Assembly (NCBI GenBank): GCA_024697645.1
Contig: JAILFH010000105.1
Location: forward strand, 1-38,327
DNA: 38,327 bases
Origin: Prevotella sp.
GTDB taxonomy: Bacteria > Bacteroidota > Bacteroidia > Bacteroidales > Bacteroidaceae
Direction: 5' to 3'
Under the pieces are notes generated by a model that searched no databases, was not told the DNA's origin, and saw only the letters and a program-made list of their open reading frames with translations. Position numbers and translations under genes: made by a program. Positions within the stretch are counted from its first letter, which is position 1; each line of letters opens with the position of its first letter. Shown piece after piece: positions 28,680-35,501 of this stretch.

Positions 28680-28874
28680 GTAAACCAAATTGCAAACACA
28701 AAGTAAACCAAATTACAAATACAAAGTAAACCAAATTACAAATACGAAAAAAAACAAATGCAAACATGAAGCAAACCAAAAGCAAATACGAAACAAACTT
28801 GTAAATACGAAGCGAACCAAACTTTCAAACACGAAGCAAACTACATGCAAACACAATGCAAACTATTTGCAAAT
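28680..28874. repeat. GCAAAC array phased every 11 bp upstream of the HTH regulator
   Basis: A GCAAAC/GTAAAC/ACAAAT hexamer starts at 28680, 28692, 28703, 28715, 28726, 28738, then 28760, 28771, 28782, 28793, 28801, 28812, 28825, 28836, 28847, 28858 and 28869. Most steps are 11 bases, with a few of 8, 12 or 13 and one position lost near 28749. The last copies end about 30 bp before the regulator's -7 box, where activator or repressor sites would lie. Confidence 0.85.
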
Positions 28875-28905
28875 TATTATTGCTGCAGTTTTGACGTGAT
28901 TTTAT

Positions 28906-28913
28906 TATTTTTG
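28906..28913 (+). promoter_or_regulatory. Promoter -7 box of the membrane HTH regulator
   Basis: TATTTTTG matches the -7 consensus 20 bases before the ATG, giving a very short leader. There is no clean -33 element, so the promoter may need an activator. The GCAAAC array sits immediately upstream. Confidence 0.55.
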
Positions 28914-28933
28914 CACAAACAAACAAAATTACT

Positions 28934-29950
28934 ATGAAATTAATACTATTGATATTGGCTGCATTCCTTTTGCAAGGCTGCAATTCTGATAGGCAAAGTG
29001 CAGATCCGTTCATCCTTCAGGGTGTTTGGACTCTGCGACAGATAGATTATCCTGCTGGCGGCTCAAACAAATATGCTGACAACGAACAGACACTGCTTCG
29101 TTTATACGATGGTGACAGTCTGATGCATCAGTGTTGGCTGACTAAGACCGAAACAACACTGATGATCAGGCCAGATATGCAGAGTCAGGTAACCCTGATT
29201 GAAAAAGGTGGCGGCGAATATATTTATATGGAGGAGGATAATCCCCGGCCTTTGACCATTGTTAGTGATTCCGTCATTACAATCCAGCAGAACGGTATCA
29301 TTTATAAGTGGCAGCGTGCAAATCATATCGCAAGAGACTGGAGTGCTGAAATTCGGGAGGTGATTTCTAAAGACATGAAGAGCGATTTCACGCAGACCTA
29401 TGCTCTCTCGGCCAAGGAACGCAGTCAGGAAAACATCATTCACCTGTTCACGTTCTCGAGCGTCGCTATTATCATTTTGATGCTGCTCATCATGCGCATA
29501 GCCTACGACAACCGCAAGGAAAAGCGCAGACTCCAACTACAACTGCAGCAGATCAAGGAAGTGCAGCAAGAACGTCCACATGCTGTCAGACAGGCTATTG
29601 AATCGGTGGAAAAGGATTTTTTCGCATCCGACGATTATGAGGCCCTGCAGCGCCGTATTGCCAAGGGCGATTGCCTGAAGGAGGACGAATGGCTGGAAAT
29701 CGAGAGCCACATCAGGAAAGTTTATCCGGGGTTCGGTAGTCAGTTGCGAGGGTTATATGCAATGTCCGAACTCGAATATCAGGTGTGCTTGCTCATCAAA
29801 CTCCGTATCGCACCATCCGACATTGCCACAGTGCTCGCCCGTGACGTAAGCACCATCAGCACCGTTCGAAGTCGTCTCTACAGAAAGGTTTTCGGGCAGA
29901 AAGGCGGTGCCCGCGAATGGGACGAATTCCTCCTTTCTATCGGTAGGTAA
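28934..29950 (+). CDS. Lipoprotein-like transmembrane HTH transcription regulator
   Basis: Unusual 338-residue one-component regulator candidate. It begins with a lipoprotein signal (FLLQGC, C16). A small beta-rich domain (about 25-130) starts LQGVWTLRQIDYP, a lipocalin-like opening, and would be periplasmic. Helical residues 131-165 lead to one transmembrane segment (about 168-188, LFTFSSVAIIILMLLIMRIA), followed by Arg/Lys and a Gln-rich coiled coil (193-215). Residues about 277-318 form a helix-turn-helix: YQVCLLIKLRIAPSDIATVL then VSTISTVRSRLYRKVF, similar to the LuxR/sigma-region-4 type. The layout suggests periplasmic sensing and cytoplasmic DNA binding. It is flanked by 11-bp-phased GCAAAC repeats on both sides and followed by a DUF4488-like gene. 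I infer the regulatory role; no target is proven. Confidence 0.75.
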   Translation: MKLILLILAAFLLQGCNSDRQSADPFILQGVWTLRQIDYPAGGSNKYADNEQTLLRLYDGDSLMHQCWLTKTETTLMIRPDMQSQVTLIEKGGGEYIYMEEDNPRPLTIVSDSVITIQQNGIIYKWQRANHIARDWSAEIREVISKDMKSDFTQTYALSAKERSQENIIHLFTFSSVAIIILMLLIMRIAYDNRKEKRRLQLQLQQIKEVQQERPHAVRQAIESVEKDFFASDDYEALQRRIAKGDCLKEDEWLEIESHIRKVYPGFGSQLRGLYAMSELEYQVCLLIKLRIAPSDIATVLARDVSTISTVRSRLYRKVFGQKGGAREWDEFLLSIGR

Positions 29951-29957
29951 ACGATGT

Positions 29958-29996
29958 GCAAACAAAATGCAAGGCAGATGCAAAGTAGATGCAAAC
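29958..29996. repeat. GCAAAC array downstream of the HTH regulator
   Basis: GCAAAC, GCAAGG, GCAAAG and GCAAAC start at 29958, 29969, 29980 and 29991, exactly 11 bases apart. The core word and phase match the upstream array. It lies between the regulator stop (29950) and the promoter of the next gene (30028). Confidence 0.85.
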
Positions 29997-30004
29997 TCAA
30001 AAAC

Positions 30005-30035
30005 TTGGAAGGATGTCCAAAAGCCTGTAATTTTG
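30005..30035 (+). promoter_or_regulatory. Promoter of the DUF4488-like gene
   Basis: TTGG (30005-30008), 19 bases, then a perfect -7 box TAATTTTG (30028-30035). The leader is about 43 nt. The downstream GCAAAC array ends about 10 bp upstream of this promoter. Confidence 0.6.
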
Positions 30036-30083
30036 TGCCGTGATAATTTTTCTATTACAAACCAAACTTAAAATTATAAGATT

Positions 30084-30581
30084 ATGAAGCGAGTAATGTT
30101 AGTAATGGCAGTGGTACTCATGAGTGTGCTGCAGGCAAGTGCCCAGAAAGTGAAAATCGACGATAAGGAACTCGTCGGAGTGTGGCTTATGGAGTCGATG
30201 CAATGGGAGGGAGAGAAGAAAACCATGTGTGGCAAGCAGACTGGCTACACGCAGTTCAAGTACTACGGGGCTGATGGCGAGTATGCATGCGCCGAGATTG
30301 CTATGACCAAGGACGGGAAGTGTGTCGTAATGCCCCATGAATATGGCACCTACACGTTCAAAGATGGTTGGTATTCGGAAATGGGTCGTGAGAAAATCAA
30401 GGATGCTATCGTCTGGGTCGACAAGACCACCACGAAGGGCACCTGGATGAAACGACACGACATCTGGAAGAAGCAGACAAACATGCCCGAGAAACTACGC
30501 AAGTACATCGTCGATTGTTGCCGTATGAAGAATACGCCTGCCGACATTCAGACTCTGATCAAGCAGACGATGTTCAAATAA
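30084..30581 (+). CDS. DUF4488-like secreted lipocalin-type protein
   Basis: A 165-residue exported protein with signal peptide 1-20 (ends ASAQ). The mature part opens with DDKELVGVWLMESMQWEGE and continues FKYYGADGEYACAE and HEYGTYTFKDGWYSE, a compact beta-barrel pattern that I associate with the Bacteroidetes DUF4488 family. The C-terminal 45 residues are helical and basic. No catalytic site is visible. Its opening (GVW followed by a strand) resembles that of the regulator's periplasmic domain encoded just upstream, so the two may bind a similar small molecule. The family name is from memory of the pattern and not checked. Confidence 0.65.
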   Translation: MKRVMLVMAVVLMSVLQASAQKVKIDDKELVGVWLMESMQWEGEKKTMCGKQTGYTQFKYYGADGEYACAEIAMTKDGKCVVMPHEYGTYTFKDGWYSEMGREKIKDAIVWVDKTTTKGTWMKRHDIWKKQTNMPEKLRKYIVDCCRMKNTPADIQTLIKQTMFK

Positions 30582-31056
30582 ACCGATTCTAAAAATTAAC
30601 AACAACCTAACCTAACTATACAACACATTAACTAACAATGGCAGTAATTTGATAAAATCAAGGGAGTCGAGGAAACAAGACTTCCAGTATTTTTACAAGA
30701 AACGGTAAAATACTTATTTTTTTTAATTAGTTAGTCTAAATGAATTAATTAGTTAGTAAGAAGATGCATCACTTCGTCCTCCATTTGGCTCGCGAAGAGT
30801 CGGATGGGGGATTGGCAGTTAGTCGGTTTTTGGAGTTTCTTCGTCGAGAAAGTCTGTTCGAATCTGATATTATTTTCAGAATTTTATCCCCCAGCAATTA
30901 CTTTTTGGGGATTTGCAGTGGGAGTTTGTACCTTTATTTGTAATTTTGTGTCATATATTTGTACCATCTAATGAAAAATTTTTAGGTCGGTGCAGTCTTT
31001 CGCAGCGAAATTGTATCTATATTTATGGGGCCATATATATTAGTCCCATTTGCGAT
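30582..31056 (+). promoter_or_regulatory. Long upstream region of the sigma/beta-barrel gene
   Basis: No gene is supported. The 475 bases hold a direct repeat TTAATTAGTTAGT at 30723-30735 and 30745-30757 (22 bases apart), and a hairpin at 30781-30807 (CCAT/ATGG outer and GGCTC/GAGTC inner stem). They also hold an ATCCCC/GGGGAT inverted repeat (30886-30912) and two perfect -7 boxes, TAATTTTG (30941-30948) and TATATTTG (30954-30961). Transcription from the second gives a leader of about 90 nt. Confidence 0.55.
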
Positions 31057-32766
31057 ATGAATTTAGACGATTTAATTCAAAGAGCCAAGGAAAAAGACCC
31101 GAATGCCTTTGACATAATCTATAGGACATACTATCCCAAAATGGTTGGGGTGTGTATGAACATCATCAGGGAGGACAAGGCCACAGTAGACGACCTTGTC
31201 CATGATGCATTTATTATGGCGTTTGTTTCTATCGGAAGCCTTCGGAATAACAACAGATTCAGTGAGTGGCTGACGACAATAGTTAGAAACGTATCATTGA
31301 AGCATGTCGAACAAAGAGACAAGGTTCGCATTCAGTCTATTTCTTCTATGAGTGACGACGACGTAGCATTTATCGACTCTTCATCATCTCCAGAATCTGA
31401 ATTAAACCATAAGGAACTACTGCGCCTTATCAGCCTTCTTCCCGAAGGTTATAGCAAGATTTTACGGCTATCGGTTATTGAGGGTTTCTCTCATAAAGAG
31501 ATAGCAGATATGCTTGGTATAGAACCACACAGTTCCTCATCGCAGTTGTCGCGTGCTAAGCGTTATCTGAAACGTATGATCGACAACAGAATGGTGGGTG
31601 TTTTTGCCTTATTACTTCTGTCTCTTGCGTTGTATTTTTCATTCCATCACGGAGGGAAACAACAAGACGAAGATGCTATAGTAGAAACTAAGCAGCAGCC
31701 ATCGAAGTCGGATTTGGAAAAGACTCTCACTGAGCAACGCATCGATTCTAAGGAAAGCGTTGTGAAGAAACGCGTTGTTCCTGCAACAGAACGTATTCCT
31801 ATGGACATTCTGACTGAAAACGTAGTATTGTTACCTGATACTGACAATGTTTCTGTTTCTGATACAGTTTCTGTCAATCCTCTGCCAGACATCAGCGACG
31901 ATATGCTGATTACGGAAGTCGTCGAAGACTCACTTGATGAGATTTTCAGGGACTCTGTCGTCAGGGAAATCATCCAGCCAGAGATAAACATTGCGGAAGA
32001 ATCAGGCAAGAAGACCAATAAGTGGCAAATCCTTGCTGCTGGTTCTCTCGGACCCGCTTTGGCTCAGAATGCTTACAAACTGCTTGCAATAGACAATTCC
32101 CTCCTTCCAGAGCCTGAGGCTTCTTCCGTTTTGCCCGATTATGTCAAAACGTGGGAGGACTATGGCAAATACCTGAGGGCAATACCTATTCCTTCAGTTT
32201 CTGCCGACACGCTTGCACTTATCGAGATTGCCGACCATAACACAGGCGAGATAGAACAAGTCGAGCATCACGACAAACCCATCACGTTTGGTCTGTCGCT
32301 GACAAAGTCTCTCGGAGGAAAGTGGGCTATTGGAACAGGTGTCCAGTATTCAATGCTTCGCTCGCAATTCGCTATGGGTGAAAATGGCTATTCCGTTGTT
32401 GACGAGCAGAAGGTACACTATCTCGGCATCCCTCTCAGTGTGTCGTACAATTGGATTGACTACCGATATCTGTCAGCATATAGTTCATTCGGAGCCACTA
32501 TTCACATTCCTGTTTACGGGAAGACGAAGACCAACTATCTCGTCGACTGGAAGAGTGCATATTCTGTGACCAACCACTTTACTCCTTCCCTGCAATGGCA
32601 GACTGGAATCAGCCTTGGATTGCAGTATAAGTTTGCTCCGTACTTCAGCATATTCGTTGAGCCAACATTCAATTGGTTTATTCCTTCGGGTGGCGACACG
32701 CATACTATCTGGACAGAGCATCCCTTCATGTTCACATGTCCGTTCGGAATAAGAATCGCCTGGTAG
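31057..32766 (+). CDS. ECF sigma factor fused to a transmembrane segment and C-terminal beta-barrel
   Basis: One uninterrupted 569-residue frame with four parts. Residues 5-85 are sigma-70 region 2 (FDIIYRTYYPKMVGVCMNI, DDLVHDAFIMAF, FSEWLTTIVRNVSLKH). Residues 117-172 are region 4 (LISLLPEGYSKILRLSVIEG, EIADMLGIEPHSSSSQLSRA). After basic LKRMIDNR comes a single transmembrane segment (179-196, VGVFALLLLSLALYFSF), whose charge predicts sigma in the cytoplasm. An acidic Ser/Asp/Val-rich linker spans 197-320. Residues about 322-569 look like an outer-membrane beta-barrel (WAIGTGVQYSMLRSQF, YLGIPLSVSYNWIDYRYLSA, WQTGISLGLQYKFAPYFSIF) and end in Trp. The start at 31057 is chosen because it opens region 2; an open frame reaching 30913 would run through the promoters. 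No anti-sigma gene is adjacent. Fusion is seen; topology and signalling are inferred. Confidence 0.8.
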   Translation: MNLDDLIQRAKEKDPNAFDIIYRTYYPKMVGVCMNIIREDKATVDDLVHDAFIMAFVSIGSLRNNNRFSEWLTTIVRNVSLKHVEQRDKVRIQSISSMSDDDVAFIDSSSSPESELNHKELLRLISLLPEGYSKILRLSVIEGFSHKEIADMLGIEPHSSSSQLSRAKRYLKRMIDNRMVGVFALLLLSLALYFSFHHGGKQQDEDAIVETKQQPSKSDLEKTLTEQRIDSKESVVKKRVVPATERIPMDILTENVVLLPDTDNVSVSDTVSVNPLPDISDDMLITEVVEDSLDEIFRDSVVREIIQPEINIAEESGKKTNKWQILAAGSLGPALAQNAYKLLAIDNSLLPEPEASSVLPDYVKTWEDYGKYLRAIPIPSVSADTLALIEIADHNTGEIEQVEHHDKPITFGLSLTKSLGGKWAIGTGVQYSMLRSQFAMGENGYSVVDEQKVHYLGIPLSVSYNWIDYRYLSAYSSFGATIHIPVYGKTKTNYLVDWKSAYSVTNHFTPSLQWQTGISLGLQYKFAPYFSIFVEPTFNWFIPSGGDTHTIWTEHPFMFTCPFGIRIAW

Positions 32767-32888
32767 CAATATTGCAGAAGCCATTTCTTTCATAGGATGC
32801 AGTCTTTGTTTCTTATATGATATCTATATGAGTGAAGGGGCAATCACGTGCCTCACCATAAGATTATCATCAACGGAAACAAAAGACT

Positions 32889-33926
32889 ATGGAACCTTTG
32901 GATTTAACATCCTATCAGAAACTCAACGAATCCTTCCGCAGGAGAATGGTGTGCCGAATTGGTATTGACTGCGGTTTCTTCATCGAAATGAATTATATGT
33001 TGAACGCGATGCTTTATTGCTTGGCTCACCGTATTAAGTTTCAACTCTATTCAGACGATGCAAATTTTGGCACAGGTGTGGGATGGACAGAATATTTTCT
33101 GCCGTTTTGTGAGGAAGTTCATGAACCTTTCCACCAAAAATACAATTTCCATAGGTCGTCGCCTTGGCGTCATATCCTAAGGCTATGTATCGTTCAGAAG
33201 ACTCTGGGACCAGTTGCCTGGAAGGTGAAAAAGAACTTGAAAACCTTTGTCGGACGTCTGAAGGCATTTGGGGCTTACGGGGAATATGTTTTGTTTGCGC
33301 AAGATGTTCCCGCTGAAGTGCCGCAGATGTACTATGTTCCCGAATTGGGCATCGACGACGACTATATGGGAACCTACGCTTTGATAGCCCGTATGGTTTG
33401 GCGCCTTCAGCCCGATATGTTGAAACAACGAGAAGCCTACAGAAAGAAAATTTCCCTGCCTTCTGTCTTCTCTGGCGTTCAGATAAGAGGAGGCGATAAA
33501 GTGTCGGAAACGCGCTTGATTGATGGAACGACCATTATCCAGAAGTTAAACCTTCGCGGTGGGGAATGCTTGTTCGTTCTGACCGATGATTATCGCCAGT
33601 TTCTAAAGGCCAGGGAAACATTCCCTCAATTCAGACTGTTGACGCTTTGTCAAGAAAGCGAGATGGGGTATTATCACAAACAGTTCTGCCAAGAAGATCT
33701 CCAAAGCAAGAAGAAAGCAATTTCCCGACTGATTATTTCCGTTGATTTATTGCTTTCCTGCAAGTCCTTTGTTGGAAGCATCACCACAGGCCCAAGCGTC
33801 TTTGTGATGAAGATGCGGCACGAAGACCCGAAGGTGCAGGCTGTGGATTGCCCCAAGGAAGAACTCCCCTCAGCATTACAAAAGCCCATTTATGTGCGCT
33901 CCGTTATCTCCATGAGGAATGTTTAA
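32889..33926 (+). CDS. Fucosyltransferase-like protein (GT23/NodZ-type motifs)
   Basis: A 345-residue protein without a signal peptide, probably a cytoplasmic glycosyltransferase. Three segments resemble the motifs of alpha-1,6-fucosyltransferases: SGVQIRGGDKVSE (195-207) against the HxRRxDK motif that binds GDP-fucose, CLFVLTDDYRQF (228-239) against the xATDD motif, and SFVGSITTGPSVFVM near 298-312. The usual His of motif I is Gln198, while R200, D203 and K204 are kept. The N-terminus (GFFIEMNYMLNAMLYCLAHR) resembles the opening loop of such enzymes. A role in decorating surface glycans is inference; no other glycan gene is adjacent. It begins 122 bp after the sigma/beta-barrel gene and may share its transcript. 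Confidence 0.6.
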   Translation: MEPLDLTSYQKLNESFRRRMVCRIGIDCGFFIEMNYMLNAMLYCLAHRIKFQLYSDDANFGTGVGWTEYFLPFCEEVHEPFHQKYNFHRSSPWRHILRLCIVQKTLGPVAWKVKKNLKTFVGRLKAFGAYGEYVLFAQDVPAEVPQMYYVPELGIDDDYMGTYALIARMVWRLQPDMLKQREAYRKKISLPSVFSGVQIRGGDKVSETRLIDGTTIIQKLNLRGGECLFVLTDDYRQFLKARETFPQFRLLTLCQESEMGYYHKQFCQEDLQSKKKAISRLIISVDLLLSCKSFVGSITTGPSVFVMKMRHEDPKVQAVDCPKEELPSALQKPIYVRSVISMRNV

Positions 33927-33961
33927 TATGGTTTCTTCCATTTGTTCTGATGGGGTCCGCA

Positions 33962-34033
33962 GTCTCGTTGTCTCGTTGCCTCGTTGTCTCGTAGTCTCGT
34001 AGTCTCGTTGACTTGTAGTCTCGTAGTCTTGTA
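33962..34033. repeat. 8-bp microsatellite, nine copies of GTCTCGTT/A
   Basis: Nine consecutive 8-base units read GTCTCGTT, GTCTCGTT, GCCTCGTT, GTCTCGTA, GTCTCGTA, GTCTCGTT, GACTTGTA, GTCTCGTA and GTCTTGTA. The array ends 33 bases before the ATG of the next gene, within its likely promoter region. Copy-number change would alter promoter spacing without touching a reading frame. Confidence 0.9.
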
Positions 34034-34066
34034 GTAAACTTTGTCAAACTCAAAAATAATCAAGAG

Positions 34067-35113
34067 ATGAAAAGAATATTTCAAATTTTAGCAGCCGCTC
34101 TGCTTTCGGCTACTTCATTAGAACTGCACGCCCAGCACAATTGGGCCATAGCATTAATAGGCAAGAACAATGAAAAGCCTACCATTATGGAGTATCATAG
34201 TGTTCTTGAAAAGGCGGAGAACGGAATTGAGTATCACCGTATTTTTGATGATAACTACCGTATCAGGGGAGAGGCATATAACCCCATCAGACTGCAGTAT
34301 GGTTACAGATGGGTAGGGAAACAAATGTTCGTCTATGACTTTGAAAAGAAGGAAGAGACTCTTGCCTTTGACTTTAACCTCTCTATTGGCGACCATTTTA
34401 CGACTTTCAATGGTATGGAATGGGAAGTTGAGATCGTCAAGGACACGCTTGTAAATATTTCGTTTTGCGGCAAAGGAGATTGCGTAACAAAGAAATTGAT
34501 AACAGTGAAGACTCCTGACGGCACACAGCGCGACCAGTGGTTGGAGGATTTTGGGTCGTTCACCAACCTTTTCATGATTAGCAGCATGGAGGATGTGGAG
34601 TTCTCTCAAACCTTATGGATGGAATATGGCATGGGGGAATATCTCACAAGAGAAATTAGCACTGGAACATTCTTCACCCACGACTCTGGATGGCTGGATA
34701 ATTCCTTCTGCGCTGCTGTCATGCCCTATACAGTATGTACCTATAACAATGGTAATGTGCTTATTGAAAATGTTCAGATGTGCTATGAGCACCGCGACTA
34801 CTCCTGCTTTTATCGAGAGGGGGATGACATTTATCAGGTTTATTCTTGGGAATTGGAACCACATGTAGACAACGGAAAAATCGCATTGAGGAAAGACAAT
34901 ATTATTCTCAAAGGACTGCCAGCACCCGAAAGTGGCAAATACACAATCCATCATGACAATAACTTGCATACGACTAACATCAGTATGAATGGGCAGACCG
35001 GAACCTCTTCTCCACAAAGCGACAGGATATATGACTTGCAAGGGCGAAGATTGCAATCTCAACCTGCTAAGGGCATTTATATAAAGAATGGAAAGAAAAT
35101 GTTTGCTAAGTGA
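34067..35113 (+). CDS. Secreted protein with C-terminal sorting-type tail, unknown function
   Basis: A 348-residue exported protein with signal peptide about 1-23 (ends ELHAQ). The central part is beta-rich with many aromatic residues (for example YRWVGKQMFVYDFEKKEETL and DFNLSIGDHFTTFNGMEWEV) and seven or more Cys. No family is recognised. The last 27 residues, starting YDLQGRRLQSQPAKGIYI and ending basic, match the short C-terminal domain common in Prevotella secreted proteins and related to type IX secretion signals. It is therefore probably exported to the surface or medium. The upstream microsatellite suggests variable expression. A weak -7-like AAACTTTG lies at about 34037-34044. Confidence 0.75.
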   Translation: MKRIFQILAAALLSATSLELHAQHNWAIALIGKNNEKPTIMEYHSVLEKAENGIEYHRIFDDNYRIRGEAYNPIRLQYGYRWVGKQMFVYDFEKKEETLAFDFNLSIGDHFTTFNGMEWEVEIVKDTLVNISFCGKGDCVTKKLITVKTPDGTQRDQWLEDFGSFTNLFMISSMEDVEFSQTLWMEYGMGEYLTREISTGTFFTHDSGWLDNSFCAAVMPYTVCTYNNGNVLIENVQMCYEHRDYSCFYREGDDIYQVYSWELEPHVDNGKIALRKDNIILKGLPAPESGKYTIHHDNNLHTTNISMNGQTGTSSPQSDRIYDLQGRRLQSQPAKGIYIKNGKKMFAK

Positions 35114-35387
35114 AATGATTTGATAGTTGATAGTTTGTAGTTATGATTACCACTATACTGGCCAATCAAATAAAACTTTTGCACTTACAATTTGTCTTAT
35201 TGAAAGGTGTTTAAACTGAAAAATACGAGAAGACCATTGGAAACAACAAAGTTTATTATCTACTAAAGATAGATTAATAACGTGATTGGCGGTAATTGTA
35301 ATAACATCCTCATTGGGAACCGTTGATGGATATTAATTCTTACTGATAAATTGGAATTAATCTGATTTCTGGCTTCGCACAACAGAG

Positions 35388-35448
35388 CCAAATCACCGAA
35401 TAAAAATAATCCAAATTACCGAAAAATATCCATCCAAATTACCGAATA
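35388..35448 (+). promoter_or_regulatory. Three 23-bp-spaced CCAAATtACCGAA repeats, candidate operator
   Basis: CCAAATCACCGAATA (35388), CCAAATTACCGAAAA (35411) and CCAAATTACCGAATA (35434) are spaced exactly 23 bases apart. The third overlaps the expected -33 position of the ATPase promoter. Such spacing, about two helical turns, suits cooperative binding on one DNA face. Confidence 0.65.
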
Positions 35449-35462
35449 TGAATAAAAAGTAT

Positions 35463-35470
35463 TATCTTTG
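35463..35470 (+). promoter_or_regulatory. ATPase gene promoter -7 box
   Basis: TATCTTTG is a perfect -7 match 31 bases before the ATG at 35502. Confidence 0.6.
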
Positions 35471-35501
35471 CAGCGTATTTCTATAAAAAAAGGACGTCGC
35501 A

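Larger units (their letters stand above)
35114..35501. other. Intergenic region with repeats before the ATPase gene
   Basis: No gene is seen. It contains GATAGTTGATAGTTT-type low-complexity sequence (about 35118-35140) and a partial copy of the module found downstream of the ATPase gene (about 35350-35380, ending GATTTCTGGCTTCGC). Three direct repeats (35388-35448) and the ATPase promoter (35463-35470) complete the region. Confidence 0.65.

Noticed and set aside
28680..28874. CRISPR-like array
   Set aside because: Units are 11 bp (22-23 bp pairs) with no 30-bp unique spacers and no cas gene nearby.
28690..28899. 69-residue Lys/Asn/Thr-rich open frame in the GCAAAC array
   Set aside because: Composition follows directly from the repeat and there is no ribosome-binding context.
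30913..31056. Upstream extension of the sigma/beta-barrel reading frame
   Set aside because: It runs through two -7 boxes and encodes sequence unlike a sigma-factor N-terminus; MNLDDL at 31057 is the natural start.
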